Source: Polynucleobacter rarus
Lineage (GTDB): Bacteria; Pseudomonadota; Gammaproteobacteria; Burkholderiales; Burkholderiaceae
Assembly: GCF_003072505.1 (NCBI RefSeq)
Contig: NZ_NTGB01000001.1
Coordinates: 1,402,659 to 1,466,658 of the forward strand
DNA length: 64,000 nt
Reading direction: 5' to 3'
Part shown: one piece after another, positions 37,120 through 46,734 of the stretch
Layout: the number at the start of each line of letters is the position of its first letter
How positions within the stretch are numbered: the stretch's first letter is position 1
Program-made: the position numbers and the translations under genes
The notes under the pieces: model-generated
What the model saw: only the letters and a program-made list of their open reading frames with translations
Databases searched by the model: none
What the model was told of the DNA's origin: nothing

Positions 37120-37811
37120 TGTTGAGGCGCCCTCAAAAAGTGATACAAGTTCCTTAGCATCCCAGCAGTAGCCCCCCAAATAAACCGATTCTCATAGGGC
37201 ATCGCATAAAAAGTACGACTTCCATCTTCAGTGGTTCGTTGACGAATTTGATGATTAGCAGGATTCATTAAAAAAGCGAGAGGGACCATAAAAATCTCAT
37301 CGACTTCGTTCGTGTCGGGCGAAAAATCCTTCAATTGACTCACCATACCAACGACTGGCGTAACTTGATAACCTGTAATCGTATGATAGTCAGGTAAGGA
37401 TCCTAAAATCTCCACATGAGATGGATTTAAGCCAATTTCTTCTTTTGCCTCTCGTAGTGCAGTGATTTGAATATCCGAATCAGAATCTTCTTTACGCCCG
37501 CCTGGAAAACTAATCTGTCCGGCGTGATCGTTTAAATGAGCGGCTCTCTTCGTGAGTAGTACATGAATTTGATCATCGATATTGAGGAGAGGTACTAAAA
37601 CACCAGCAATGCGCTTCTCATAGGTATCTAGATAACCAATGGATAATCTAGACTCGTCTGTTAACTCTGGAACCCACTCAACATGATTCGTAAAACGATC
37701 ACGCAATGCGGTCTCATTGAGAAATTTTTCATCAATTGCGGGGGTGTCTAATGAGGGCACCAAAATTGGTACCAATTGAGGGTCATACTTAGGAACTCTA
37801 GGTCGCATCAT
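37116..37811 (-). CDS. NUDIX hydrolase, CoA pyrophosphatase-like
   Basis: The 231-residue protein has a NUDIX box starting [10 protein letters not shown] and ending REAKEEIG (about 100-123), fitting GX5EX7REUXEEXGU. The [21 protein letters not shown] region upstream of it is typical of NudL/CoA pyrophosphatases (partial UPF0035 motif). It likely cleaves CoA or similar dinucleotides. The gene is coupled to the CobD-like gene downstream and is preceded by the rplS terminator. Confidence 0.9.
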   Translation of the reverse strand: MMRPRVPKYDPQLVPILVPSLDTPAIDEKFLNETALRDRFTNHVEWVPELTDESRLSIGYLDTYEKRIAGVLVPLLNIDDQIHVLLTKRAAHLNDHAGQISFPGGRKEDSDSDIQITALREAKEEIGLNPSHVEILGSLPDYHTITGYQVTPVVGMVSQLKDFSPDTNEVDEIFMVPLAFLMNPANHQIRQRTTEDGSRTFYAMPYENRFIWGATAGMLRNLYHFLRAPQQ

Positions 37812-37852
37812 TCAATTATAAAGAATCTTCGACTAGTTGACCACCTTACCAA

Positions 37853-37884
37853 TAAAAAAGCCCCGAAGATAAACCCCGGGGCTT
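37853..37884 (-). terminator. Rho-independent terminator of the rpsP-rimM-trmD-rplS operon
   Basis: On the minus strand AAGCCCCG (37884-37877) pairs with CGGGGCTT (37866-37859) around a short loop and is followed by TTTTTTATT. It lies 47 bases after the rplS stop. It is one of the strongest terminators in the window. Confidence 0.9.
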
Positions 37885-37930
37885 CTGATTACTTTGGATT
37901 GATCCGCTATCTCTAGCGTTGATTCCAAGC

Positions 37931-38332
37931 TTATTGAGCTGGAGTCTCTACAACCTTAGCAACCTTAGTACGAGCAACTAACTTCTCTTTAATACGTGCT
38001 GATTTACCAGAACGCTCACGGAGGTAATAAAGTTTCGCACGGCGAACATCACCACGACGTTTAACTTCAATACTTGCGATTAAAGGAGAGTAAGTTTGGA
38101 ATGTTCTTTCAACACCCTCACCAGAGGAGATTTTACGAACGATGAAGCTAGAATTTAAGCCACGATTACGTTTCGCAATTACAACGCCTTCAAATGCCTG
38201 CACACGCTTACGTGTACCTTCAACCACGTTAACGCTCACAATGAGTGTATCGCCAGGAGCAAATGGTGGAATTACTTTATTACTAGTTAGACGAGCAATT
38301 TCTTCTTGCTCAATTTTTTCAATCAAATTCAT
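37931..38332 (-). CDS. rplS: 50S ribosomal protein L19
   Basis: The 133-residue protein shows the L19 pattern [30 protein letters not shown] (read in part), then [17 protein letters not shown] and [26 protein letters not shown]. It sits at the 30S-50S interface. The C-terminus is slightly longer than in E. coli (115 residues). It is the last gene of the conserved rpsP-rimM-trmD-rplS operon and is followed by a strong terminator. Confidence 0.98.
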   Translation of the reverse strand: MNLIEKIEQEEIARLTSNKVIPPFAPGDTLIVSVNVVEGTRKRVQAFEGVVIAKRNRGLNSSFIVRKISSGEGVERTFQTYSPLIASIEVKRRGDVRRAKLYYLRERSGKSARIKEKLVARTKVAKVVETPAQ

Positions 38333-38424
38333 GTGATTTCCTTAAGTATCATTACGACGTTTTATTCCCTCGTGAATCTATAACTACTTTGATTCGGGAC
38401 TCGTAAGAGGATACGATTAAACAG

Positions 38425-39204
38425 TTATTTGTTGAGCCCAGATGCCAAGGTTTCTAAATACTCTTGCAAAACTTTTTCATCCTTTAAACTCAACAACCCT
38501 TTTTTTCGAGCCGCCAAAATAAGATCAGGACGACTCTTTTGTGTCGCAATTAATGATTCATTACGACGCCAACTCTCTATTCTACCGTGATGTCCGCCTA
38601 AAAGCACCCCCGGAACTAAAAAATTTTTATAATTTTCTGGTCTTGTATAGTGAGGACAGTCTAAAAGTCCATCACTAAAGCTATCTTGCTGAGCAGAATT
38701 TGCATCTCCAAGTACATTTGGCATCAATCGAATAAGGCTATCCATTACCACTAAAGCGGGTAACTCCCCTCCTGAAACCACGTAATCACCAATACTTAAT
38801 TCAAAATCAACATGCCGTTCGATAAATCGTTGATCTACCGCTTCATATCTGCCACAAACAAATGTGATCTGTTCTAACTGACTCATTTCCTTGGCTAAAT
38901 CTTGGTTGAAGACCCTACCTTGGGGGGACATCAGAACTGTGGGTCCTTTTTTCATCGCACTGGAGCTAGCAATATCCTCTTGCACCGCCTGTAGAGCATC
39001 TTCTAATGGCCCAACCATCATTACCATTCCGGGGCCACCACCATAAGCACGATCATCTACTGTCTTACGAGGATCGCTAGTAAAGTCTCTTGGGTTCCAG
39101 GTTTTTAAATGGAGAATTTCTTTTGAAAAAGCACGACTAGTCACTCCATATTGAGTAATAGCCTCAAACATTTCAGGAAAAATAGTTAGTACATCAAATC
39201 GCAT
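38425..39204 (-). CDS. trmD: tRNA (guanine-N1)-methyltransferase
   Basis: The 259-residue SPOUT enzyme makes m1G37 in tRNAs, protecting against +1 frameshifts. FDVLTIFPEMFEAI opens the protein, DRAYGGGPGMVMM lies near 52, and the knot region SIGDYVVSGGELPALVVMDS lies near 136. The RPENYKNFLVP and HHGRIESWR motifs follow. It stands between rimM (92-base gap) and rplS (92-base gap). Confidence 0.98.
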   Translation of the reverse strand: MRFDVLTIFPEMFEAITQYGVTSRAFSKEILHLKTWNPRDFTSDPRKTVDDRAYGGGPGMVMMVGPLEDALQAVQEDIASSSAMKKGPTVLMSPQGRVFNQDLAKEMSQLEQITFVCGRYEAVDQRFIERHVDFELSIGDYVVSGGELPALVVMDSLIRLMPNVLGDANSAQQDSFSDGLLDCPHYTRPENYKNFLVPGVLLGGHHGRIESWRRNESLIATQKSRPDLILAARKKGLLSLKDEKVLQEYLETLASGLNK

Positions 39205-39296
39205 TTCGATGCTTCCTTGGAAATTGAACTTTTGTTGATTTTCAATGAATTTTGATTTAAGTACTCAAGCTAATCGAAGATTAGTTTGCTTTAGAA

Positions 39297-39845
39297 TCAC
39301 CAGTCATTTTCCCAATCAACTACAATTTTCGGCTCATCCGTTCCCCGTAAAAACACTTCCAGAATGAAAGGTGCCACAAAAGGGATTAAACGTTGTTTTT
39401 TTACATCATCCTCAATGACTAAGACAGATTGAACGCCGTTGTCCATCAATTCAGTAACATTGCCAAGTATTTCTTGATGTTGATTGACGACTGACAAGCC
39501 GATCAAATCCGACCAATAATACTCATCTTGACTTAGGCTAGGAAAGGATTTGCGAGAAACCAAGATTTCTGCAGATTTGAGACTTAAAACTAACTCACGA
39601 TCAGTTAATCCCGTCAGTTCCAAAAGAATCGTACCACTATGATTTCGAGAAGAATAGACCTGATAATTTTTTAAGTTACCAGGGTCACCGGGATGCCTAA
39701 TCCAGACCTCTTTAGCCTTTAATAGTGCTACTGGGTCATCTGAAAAAGGACGGACTTTTAAAGCGCCCTTAATACCGTAAGCGTCAATCACCGTGCCGAG
39801 TTCAACCAAATCAGCTGGTAGGATATCTTTCGATTGGGGATTCAA
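39297..39845 (-). CDS. rimM: 16S rRNA processing protein RimM
   Basis: The 182-residue protein has the N-terminal RimM domain (VELGTVIDAYGIKGALKV, near 15-32) and a C-terminal PRC-barrel (YYWSDLIGLSV to VDWENDW). It binds S19 and assists 30S head maturation. The frame has no ATG near its N-terminus: an in-frame TAA precedes the TTG at 39845, so the start is that TTG or a later TTG/GTG, and no clear Shine-Dalgarno site is seen. Weak initiation fits the low RimM level relative to S16 and L19 known in other bacteria. Confidence 0.94.
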   Translation of the reverse strand: MNPQSKDILPADLVELGTVIDAYGIKGALKVRPFSDDPVALLKAKEVWIRHPGDPGNLKNYQVYSSRNHSGTILLELTGLTDRELVLSLKSAEILVSRKSFPSLSQDEYYWSDLIGLSVVNQHQEILGNVTELMDNGVQSVLVIEDDVKKQRLIPFVAPFILEVFLRGTDEPKIVVDWENDW

Positions 39846-39927
39846 TTGACGATGAGTAAATTAGTTGTAGCAGATTTACTGCAGCAGGTCATATGAAGAA
39901 CAAAGTCCGTTGACCTGAGTAAATCGA

Positions 39928-39947
39928 GGAGGCCTTTGAAAGGCCCC
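39928..39947 (-). repeat. Strong GC-rich hairpin between rpsP and rimM
   Basis: GGAGGCCTTTGAAAGGCCCC is nearly self-complementary: GGCCTT/AAGGCC with three bases at the tip, extended by G-C or G-U pairs. It lies in the 127-base rpsP-rimM gap. No T-run follows on the minus strand, so it is more likely a stabiliser or processing site than a terminator. Confidence 0.55.
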
Positions 39948-39972
39948 ATGATTATGCAAACTAAGATAAAAA

Positions 39973-40221
39973 TTAAGCTACAGTTTTATGTTGCTTGATT
40001 AAACGTTTAACGGTTGGAGACATTTCAGCACCAACACCTGTCCAATAAGTTAAACGATCTTGAGCAACACGGAAACCTTGTTCAGTTGAAATAGCACGAG
40101 GGTTATAGTAGCCTAAACGCTCGACAAAATTAGAGTCACGACGATTACGCTTGTCCGTTACTACTACACTGTAAAAGGGACGCTTTTTAGAACCACCACG
40201 AGCAAGTCGAATAACGACCAT
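39973..40221 (-). CDS. rpsP: 30S ribosomal protein S16
   Basis: The 82-residue protein begins [21 protein letters not shown], the canonical S16 start (read as two parts), and contains [21 protein letters not shown]. It stabilises the 30S body. TTAAGGAAATACTT precedes the ATG. It is the promoter-proximal gene of the S16-RimM-TrmD-L19 operon. Confidence 0.98.
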   Translation of the reverse strand: MVVIRLARGGSKKRPFYSVVVTDKRNRRDSNFVERLGYYNPRAISTEQGFRVAQDRLTYWTGVGAEMSPTVKRLIKQHKTVA

Positions 40222-40363
40222 AAGTATTTCCTTAAAAATAAATCAAAAAATTAATCGGATACCAGGACAAGCTAAACAATACTGAACTGTAAACTTCATT
40301 TGCTTTCGCAATATTTCAGTTGCAAAATGAATTCAGTAAAATTACTAATCCGGAAAACCTACT

Positions 40364-40392
40364 ATTTTAGCGTAAAACCAATATGACGACAA
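40364..40392 (-). promoter_or_regulatory. Probable promoter of the rpsP operon
   Basis: Reading leftwards, TTGTCG (40392-40387) and TAAAAT (40369-40364) are 17 bases apart. This would give a leader of about 135 nt before rpsP. The -35 lies inside the first codons of the divergent lipoprotein gene. Confidence 0.5.
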
Positions 40393-40901
40393 ACACTTCT
40401 TCATCAAAAAAGCCTTTTTTAGGTATTTTCTACCGATATATCAGCTTTTTAGGCTTATTCTTATTGGTTTCTTGCGCTTCGATCCTACCTGACTGTAATG
40501 TCTGCTCTTCCCCACCTTTAAATGATTTAAATGGACGTTGGACATTAGTCCGCTGGAATCTTCCCCCGCAAAATGGCCAAATCAAGTTTAGAGTGATTCC
40601 GCAAGCAAGTAATTCTGATCACATCTTCATTGTTTTTGACGCATCTAAAAAAATGCTTTCCGGCTCGACTGGTTGCAATAATTTTTTCTCAAATCTAAAA
40701 GAAGATAGCAAAGGCGCTATTGAACTTGGGCCGATCGGTAGCACTCGTAAAATGTGTCTTGAAAACCAGCGCAATCAACTAGAACAAGATTTTTTAAATG
40801 TTTTAGAAGACTACCGTTCGTGGCAACAAAATCAAAATCAATTATTGTTATTTGGCAAAAGTGGTGATGTCTTGGTTTTTGCCAGAGATAAAAAGGAATA
40901 A
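40383..40901 (+). CDS. META-domain (HslJ-like) lipoprotein
   Basis: The protein has 172 residues. A basic N-terminus and a hydrophobic stretch (about 12-30) end in the lipobox LLVSC with Cys31, so it is a probable lipoprotein. The mature part has a META domain: LNGRWTLVRW near 49, then SGSTGCNNFFS near 98 and GSTRKMC near 118 with the conserved STGCN and Cys features. HslJ in E. coli is linked to heat and novobiocin resistance, but the role of the domain is not settled. It is divergent from rpsP. Confidence 0.8.
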   Translation: MTTNTSSSKKPFLGIFYRYISFLGLFLLVSCASILPDCNVCSSPPLNDLNGRWTLVRWNLPPQNGQIKFRVIPQASNSDHIFIVFDASKKMLSGSTGCNNFFSNLKEDSKGAIELGPIGSTRKMCLENQRNQLEQDFLNVLEDYRSWQQNQNQLLLFGKSGDVLVFARDKKE

Positions 40902-40960
40902 AAATTACCACTCTTGAGAGGGAAATACAAAATTGCAAGCTAAGCATTATCATTACAGAT

Positions 40961-41407
40961 ATGACTTACTTCAAATCAAAATTAATAAATTGCTCTATCA
41001 GCACTTTTTTACCTGGCACAGGCCTACATTGGGTTTATTTATACGGCTTTAAAAGCAAGTGGTTCTACTTACAAATCGCCTGCTTACTGTTTGGTATTTG
41101 GGGCTGGTTTGAGTTAGCTCAGACTGAAAAAGAATCCTTAATGGGATGGATTGCAGTCATTTTAGGAGAGGCTTCCATTTTGGCGAGTTGGTTAGCTACC
41201 TTTGCTTTTGGACTTCGACTCGATGAAAAGTTCGATGCACAATTTAATGCTGACACCGAAACAAAAAACCAATCAGGCTGGTTAATCATTCTATGTGTAA
41301 TTTTCGCCCTAATGGTTGGGGCATTTTTCCTGATGTCTGGCTTAGCGATTGCTTTTGAACAATATTTCAATATGCAAATTGAGGCTGCAAGAAAAATTTC
41401 TCAGTAA
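40961..41407 (+). CDS. TM2-like membrane protein, unknown function
   Basis: The protein has 148 residues and three or four hydrophobic segments (about 31-50, 61-85 and 104-132). The start, TFLPGTGLHWVYLYGFKSK, followed by a hydrophobic helix, recalls the TM2 domain (a Gly-rich turn and an aromatic motif before the helix), but the match is loose. It follows the META lipoprotein after 59 bases on the same strand. Both proteins may act at the envelope, but nothing here defines the role. Confidence 0.6.
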   Translation: MTYFKSKLINCSISTFLPGTGLHWVYLYGFKSKWFYLQIACLLFGIWGWFELAQTEKESLMGWIAVILGEASILASWLATFAFGLRLDEKFDAQFNADTETKNQSGWLIILCVIFALMVGAFFLMSGLAIAFEQYFNMQIEAARKISQ

Positions 41408-41426
41408 GAGATAGCTCCCAATCGCT

Positions 41427-43214
41427 TTAGAACTGTTCAGCTGCCATCGTATTGATATTTTTACCACCTTGAGTTACTGCAATCGCAAGACCTGGTACTT
41501 GCGTCAACAGATGCTCGGCGAAGAATAGAGCAGTAGTAATTTTGGCACGATAGAATTCTGGATCATCCTTTTGTAAGTCCTGGGCAATCAATAATGATCT
41601 AGCCATTTGCCAACCAGATAATGTCAATCCAGCTAATTTTAAATAGGTCACACTCCCACCAAACACAGCCTTGATATCCTCTTTGGTATTGGTCACAACA
41701 TAATCAACAACCTCTTCAAAGGCGCCTCTAGCGGCCTTTAAATGGGTCAACATACTTAAGGCTGCTGCCGATGCATTTAGTGCCAACAGTTGCTCAGTCG
41801 CTTCAATTTCTCTAGCAATACACTTTGCCACCCTTCCGCCATCTTTGAGGGTTTTTCTACCAACTAAATCATTCGCTTGAATCGCTGTAGTACCCTCGTA
41901 TATCGGTAATATTCTGGCATCACGTAAATATTGGGCAGCTCCCGTTTCTTCAATATAGCCCATTCCCCCATGTACCTGAATCCCAAGACTAGCAACTTCA
42001 ACAGATATTTCAGTAGAAAATCCCTTAATGATGGGAACTAGATACTCAAAAAAGGCCTGGGACCACTGCTTTTCTTCTTCATTCATGGCATGATGAGCCA
42101 AATCTTGAGATGCAGCGCCCACATAAGCCAAACTCCGGCTTGCCTGGGTATACGCTCTCATAGTGAGGAGCATGCGTTTCACATCAGGATGATGAATAAT
42201 CGCAACTGGTCCAGACGAACCCGCCAAGTCTCTACTTTGTAAACGGTCTTTTGCATACTGTACCGCCCTTTGATAAGCCCTCTCGGATACGGAAACGCCT
42301 TGCATGCCAACATTAAACCTTGCTGCATTCATCATAATAAACATGTACTCGAGGCCACGGTTTTCTTGACCTACTAAATAACCAATAGCGCCGCCATTAT
42401 CCCCATATTGCAAGACAGCTGTAGGACTTGCTTTGATTCCAAGCTTATGCTCAATCGAGACACAATGAACATCATTGCGTTTTCCAAGAGTACCATCTTG
42501 ATTGACTAGAAATTTGGGCACAACAAATAAGGAAATGCCCTTAACTCCCTCTGGTGCATCAGGCGTTCTAGCTAAGACAAGGTGAATAATATTTTCGGCG
42601 AGATCATGTTCGCCATAAGTAATATAAATTTTTGTGCCAAAAATCTGATATGTACCATCAGTCTGTGGCAAAGCCTTGGTTCTAACTAAGGATAAATCTG
42701 ACCCTGCCTGGGGCTCAGTTAAATTCATCGTGCCAGTCCACTTACCCGAAATCATATTTGGTAAAAATTGATTTTTTACTGAATCGCTCGCCGCAGTCAT
42801 TAAGGCTTCAATTGCCCCATCGGTTAATAATGGGCAGAGTGCAAAAGATAAATTCGCAGAATTCATCATTTCAGTACAGGCAGTTGCGACTAGTTTCGGT
42901 AAGCCCTGTCCACCATATTTTTGTGAATGAAAGACACCTTGCCAGCCACCAGAAGTGAATAATTGATAAGCTTCCTTAAAACCCTTCGCAGTAAAAACTT
43001 GATTATCCTGGAACGAACCTGGTTCACAATCGGCTGGCCAATTGAGTGGATCTAAGACTTCTTGAGCAAACTTAGAACTCTCCTCCAAGATGGCATGAGC
43101 CATCTCAGAATCTAATTCACTTTCTAGATAAGCAGGTAATTTGCAAACATCCGATAATCCAGCAAGTTGATTCATCACAAATGCCATTTCCTTTAATGGG
43201 GCTTGGTAAGACAT
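41427..43214 (-). CDS. Acyl-CoA dehydrogenase (DmdC-like, long form)
   Basis: The 595-residue FAD enzyme belongs to the larger ACAD subgroup often annotated as 3-methylmercaptopropionyl-CoA dehydrogenase. Motifs include MNLTEPQAGSDLS near 157, YGEHDLAENI near 200, and QVHGGMGYIEETGAAQYLRDARI with YEGTTAIQANDLVGRK (near 430). A C-terminal extension (about 470-595) is typical. GGAGAAAAA precedes the ATG. It passes electrons to the ETF encoded just upstream on this strand. The true substrate could be a medium- or long-chain acyl-CoA. Confidence 0.9.
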   Translation of the reverse strand: MSYQAPLKEMAFVMNQLAGLSDVCKLPAYLESELDSEMAHAILEESSKFAQEVLDPLNWPADCEPGSFQDNQVFTAKGFKEAYQLFTSGGWQGVFHSQKYGGQGLPKLVATACTEMMNSANLSFALCPLLTDGAIEALMTAASDSVKNQFLPNMISGKWTGTMNLTEPQAGSDLSLVRTKALPQTDGTYQIFGTKIYITYGEHDLAENIIHLVLARTPDAPEGVKGISLFVVPKFLVNQDGTLGKRNDVHCVSIEHKLGIKASPTAVLQYGDNGGAIGYLVGQENRGLEYMFIMMNAARFNVGMQGVSVSERAYQRAVQYAKDRLQSRDLAGSSGPVAIIHHPDVKRMLLTMRAYTQASRSLAYVGAASQDLAHHAMNEEEKQWSQAFFEYLVPIIKGFSTEISVEVASLGIQVHGGMGYIEETGAAQYLRDARILPIYEGTTAIQANDLVGRKTLKDGGRVAKCIAREIEATEQLLALNASAAALSMLTHLKAARGAFEEVVDYVVTNTKEDIKAVFGGSVTYLKLAGLTLSGWQMARSLLIAQDLQKDDPEFYRAKITTALFFAEHLLTQVPGLAIAVTQGGKNINTMAAEQF

Positions 43215-43276
43215 TTTTTCTCCTTAAAGAATGAATCAACGAACAAACTAACAACAAATACTTCTACTCTAAAAAA

Positions 43277-44209
43277 TTATCCAAGTTCTTGCAGCAACTC
43301 TGGTACTGCTGAAAAAAGATCCGCTACTAAACCATAATCTGCAACACCAAAGATAGGAGCATCTGGATCTTTATTAATGGCAACGATTACTTTTGAATCT
43401 TTCATCCCTGCAAGGTGTTGAATAGCGCCAGAGATACCAACCGCAACGTAAAGTTGTGGAGCAACAATTTTCCCTGTTTGACCGACTTGGTAATCGTTAG
43501 GCACATAACCTGCGTCTACAGCAGCTCTTGATGCGCCTAAAGCAGCGCCTAGCCTATCAGCTAAGGGTTCCATCACAGAATGATAATTTTCTGCAGAGCC
43601 CAAGCCACGGCCACCAGAGACAATAATTTTCGCAGCGGTCAATTCAGGACGATCTGATTTAACTGTTTCATTACTTGTAAAATTAGATAACTCAGGATTT
43701 GCGACAGCAACTACCTCTTCTACAATCGCCTGGCCATCCAAGGTGGAAGGTTCAAAAGATGTTGCTCTGACCGTCATTACTTTAATTGCATCGGTAGCTT
43801 GCACTGTAGCAATTGCGTTACCAGCATAAATAGGTCTTTCGAAAGTATCGCTAGAAACAATATGAGTTACTTCAGAAATTTGAGCGACATCCAACAAAGC
43901 TGCAATTCTTGGCAAAATATTCTTACCAAAAGGTGTGGCATTTGTCAGAATATGGCTGTAATTTTGCGCAATAGCAACCACCTGGGCACTTAAAGGCTCG
44001 GCAAGTTGATTCGCAAAATAATCTGCCTGAGCCAATAAAACCTTACTGACACCTTTTATTTTTGCCGCAGCAACAGCGGCCTCTCCAGCTTGACTACCAA
44101 CCACTAAAACATGTACTTCACTCGATAACTGAGTAGCTGCCGTAACGACATTTAAAGTACCTGCTTGGATAGAGTTATTTTGATGCTCTGCTATGACTAA
44201 TGCGACCAT
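43277..44209 (-). CDS. etfA: Electron transfer flavoprotein alpha subunit
   Basis: The 310-residue protein has the FAD-binding C-terminal domain with VSGGRGLGSAENYHS near 197, GASRAAVDAGYVPNDYQVGQTGK (parts, near 230) and VGISGAIQHLAGMKDS near 264. With EtfB it collects electrons from acyl-CoA dehydrogenases and delivers them to ETF-quinone oxidoreductase. The ATG directly follows the etfB TAA, so the subunits are coupled. Confidence 0.97.
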   Translation of the reverse strand: MVALVIAEHQNNSIQAGTLNVVTAATQLSSEVHVLVVGSQAGEAAVAAAKIKGVSKVLLAQADYFANQLAEPLSAQVVAIAQNYSHILTNATPFGKNILPRIAALLDVAQISEVTHIVSSDTFERPIYAGNAIATVQATDAIKVMTVRATSFEPSTLDGQAIVEEVVAVANPELSNFTSNETVKSDRPELTAAKIIVSGGRGLGSAENYHSVMEPLADRLGAALGASRAAVDAGYVPNDYQVGQTGKIVAPQLYVAVGISGAIQHLAGMKDSKVIVAINKDPDAPIFGVADYGLVADLFSAVPELLQELG

Positions 44210-44959
44210 TTAGATTACCTTTGCTTCATTTTTAAGTTTTTCGACCAAAGTTTTAATATCTGGAACCATTACACCTGCAGATCTTGCTGCAGGCTCAACC
44301 ACTTTGAGAGTTTTAAGACGTGGCGTAAAGTCAACCCCTAAATCTTCAGGCTTCATGACTTCAAGAGGTTTTTTCTTGGCTTTCATGATATTCGGCAAGG
44401 TTACATATCTTGGTTCATTCAATCTTAGGTCAGTCGTTATTACTGCAGGTAGTTTCAATGCAAGTGTTTCCAAACCACCGTCAATTTCACGGGTAACAGA
44501 TAGGCTACCATCTTGTACAAGCACTTTAGAGGCAAACGTTGCCTGGGCTGCATTCATTAATGCCGCTAACATTTGACCAGTTTGATTACTATCGTCATCA
44601 ATTGCCTGCTTACCTAAAATGATTATTTGAGGTTGCTCTTTATCTACAATTGCTTTAAGAATTTTTGCGACAGCTAAAGGCTGAATCTCTTCGTTCGTTT
44701 CGACCAAAATGCCACGATCAGCGCCGATTGCCATGGCAGTCCGGAGGGTTTCTTGACATGTTGTTGGTCCAATAGAAACCGCTATCACTTCTGTGGCAAC
44801 ACCAGCTTCTTTTAAACGAACAGCTTCCTCAACTGCTATCTCATCAAAAGGATTCATGCTCATTTTGACGTTAGCGGTTTCAACACCGGATTGGTCTGAC
44901 TTAACTCTAATCTTGACGTTGTAGTCAATCACGCGTTTTACAGCAACTAATATCTTCAT
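44210..44959 (-). CDS. etfB: Electron transfer flavoprotein beta subunit
   Basis: The 249-residue protein begins [20 protein letters not shown] and has the conserved [16 protein letters not shown] near 36. [19 protein letters not shown] near 120 binds AMP and FAD. It forms the EtfAB heterodimer with the next gene product and serves the acyl-CoA dehydrogenase downstream. Confidence 0.97.
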   Translation of the reverse strand: MKILVAVKRVIDYNVKIRVKSDQSGVETANVKMSMNPFDEIAVEEAVRLKEAGVATEVIAVSIGPTTCQETLRTAMAIGADRGILVETNEEIQPLAVAKILKAIVDKEQPQIIILGKQAIDDDSNQTGQMLAALMNAAQATFASKVLVQDGSLSVTREIDGGLETLALKLPAVITTDLRLNEPRYVTLPNIMKAKKKPLEVMKPEDLGVDFTPRLKTLKVVEPAARSAGVMVPDIKTLVEKLKNEAKVI

Positions 44960-45035
44960 TTATCGAACCCAAAAAATTTAATTAAATGCTTACTGACTTC
45001 TATTTTACAAAAAAGTAAAACAAAACTATTAACCA

Positions 45036-46700
45036 CTATACATTGAAGGCTTTTATTGAGCCGGCAAGTTTACGTAATTCAAACTTTTGAATTTTTCCAG
45101 TTGAAGTTTTTGGTAACTCTCCAAAAACGACTGCTCTTGGCACTTTAAATCCAGCAAGGTGTAATTTACAGTAATTAATAATCTCTTGCTCTGTCACATT
45201 GGAATTTTGTTTTAACTCTAAAAAGGCGCAAGGTGTTTCTCCCCATTTGGCATCTGGCTTCGCAACCACCGCAGCAGCTAAGACAGCTGGGTGACGATAA
45301 AGAATATCCTCGACCTCTATAGAGGAGATGTTTTCTCCGCCAGAAATAATGATGTCTTTGCTGCGATCTTTGATTTTTATGTAGCCATCCGGATGAATCA
45401 CAGCTAAATCTCCCGTATGAAACCACCCCCCATGAAAGGCTTCAGCAGTAGCGGTTGGGTTTTTTAAATAACCTTTCATGGCAATATTGCCCTTAAAGAC
45501 GATTTCACCCATGGTTTGTCCATCCGCAGGCACAGGGATGAGGGTCTCAGGATCAATTACATTCATTTCTTGTTGCATGTGATAACGAACTCCTTGTCGG
45601 GCATTCAGTGCGGCACGATCGCCGATCGGCAGACCATCCCAATCTTGATGCTTTACACAGACAGCTGCTGGACCATAAGTTTCTGTCAGACCATAGACAT
45701 GAGTGAGATCAAAACCCATTTCTTCCATCCCCTCAATCATCGAAGCAGGAGGCGCAGCTCCCGCGACCATGGCCTTCACGCCTCTTGGTACGTCCTTTCT
45801 TAATTCATCCGAAGCATTAACTAGTAAGCTATGGACAATCGGGGCTGCACAATAATGAGTCACTCCCAACGTTTTCATCGCGTTAAAGATATTGATGGCA
45901 TCAACTTTTCGCAAACAAACATTGACCCCAGCTCGTGCAGCAATCGTCCAAGGGAAACACCACCCATTACAATGAAACATAGGTAAAGTCCACAAATAGA
46001 CAGGATGACGTGGCATATCCCATTCTAAAATATTAGATATCGCATTGGTGGCTGCACCGCGGTGAGAATAAACCACCCCCTTAGGATTGCCCGTTGTGCC
46101 TGAGGTGTAATTTAAACAAATAGAATCCCACTCATCATTCGGATATTGCCAAGCAAAATTAGCGTCGCCAGTGCTCAAAAATTCTTCATAAGATGTCTGA
46201 CCTACTTTCACACCATTACCAGTATATAAAATATCCTCAACATCAATCACCATTAAATCTCGGACTTTAGAAGATGGTTCGCGAGCAGCAATTTCAATGG
46301 CTCGAACCATTGTGTGACTAAATTCAGGATCGATAATGACGACTTTCGCCTCTCCATGGTTGAGCATAAAAGCAATGGACTCCGGGTCAAGTCGAGTATT
46401 TAAGCAATTCAGAATTGCGCCTGTCATCGGCACACCAAAATGAGCCTCTACCATTGGGGGCGTATTGGGCAACATGACCGCAACTGTATCTCCCTTTTTA
46501 ATTCCAATCTTAGACAGTGCACTCGCTAACTGCCTACAACGAGTATAAGTTGTCTGCCAATTCTGCTGAAGAGAGCCATGCACAATGGCTAAGTGCTTCT
46601 GATAAATACTCGCTGTGCGCTCAATAAAATTGAGTGGGGACATCGCTGCAAAGTTAGCAGGATTTTTATCTAAATCCTTTTCAAAAATTGTATTCATCAT
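45036..46700 (-). CDS. Acyl-CoA synthetase (AMP-dependent, DmdB/medium-chain-like)
   Basis: The 554-residue ANL-superfamily enzyme has the P-loop-like TSGTTGNPKGV near 188, HVYGLTETYGP near 335, GWFHTGDLAVIHPDGYIKIKDRSKD (parts, near 425) and the C-terminal catalytic Lys in PKTSTGKIQKF. It activates a carboxylic acid to its CoA thioester. The set fits medium- or long-chain fatty acids or methylmercaptopropionate. I chose the ATG at 46700, with AAAGG 7 bases upstream; the frame continues upstream without a start signal. It is encoded with ETF and the dehydrogenase. Confidence 0.92.
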   Translation of the reverse strand: MMNTIFEKDLDKNPANFAAMSPLNFIERTASIYQKHLAIVHGSLQQNWQTTYTRCRQLASALSKIGIKKGDTVAVMLPNTPPMVEAHFGVPMTGAILNCLNTRLDPESIAFMLNHGEAKVVIIDPEFSHTMVRAIEIAAREPSSKVRDLMVIDVEDILYTGNGVKVGQTSYEEFLSTGDANFAWQYPNDEWDSICLNYTSGTTGNPKGVVYSHRGAATNAISNILEWDMPRHPVYLWTLPMFHCNGWCFPWTIAARAGVNVCLRKVDAINIFNAMKTLGVTHYCAAPIVHSLLVNASDELRKDVPRGVKAMVAGAAPPASMIEGMEEMGFDLTHVYGLTETYGPAAVCVKHQDWDGLPIGDRAALNARQGVRYHMQQEMNVIDPETLIPVPADGQTMGEIVFKGNIAMKGYLKNPTATAEAFHGGWFHTGDLAVIHPDGYIKIKDRSKDIIISGGENISSIEVEDILYRHPAVLAAAVVAKPDAKWGETPCAFLELKQNSNVTEQEIINYCKLHLAGFKVPRAVVFGELPKTSTGKIQKFELRKLAGSIKAFNV

Positions 46701-46734
46701 CTCTGAACCTTTCAACAAATCACAAACTTTAAAA

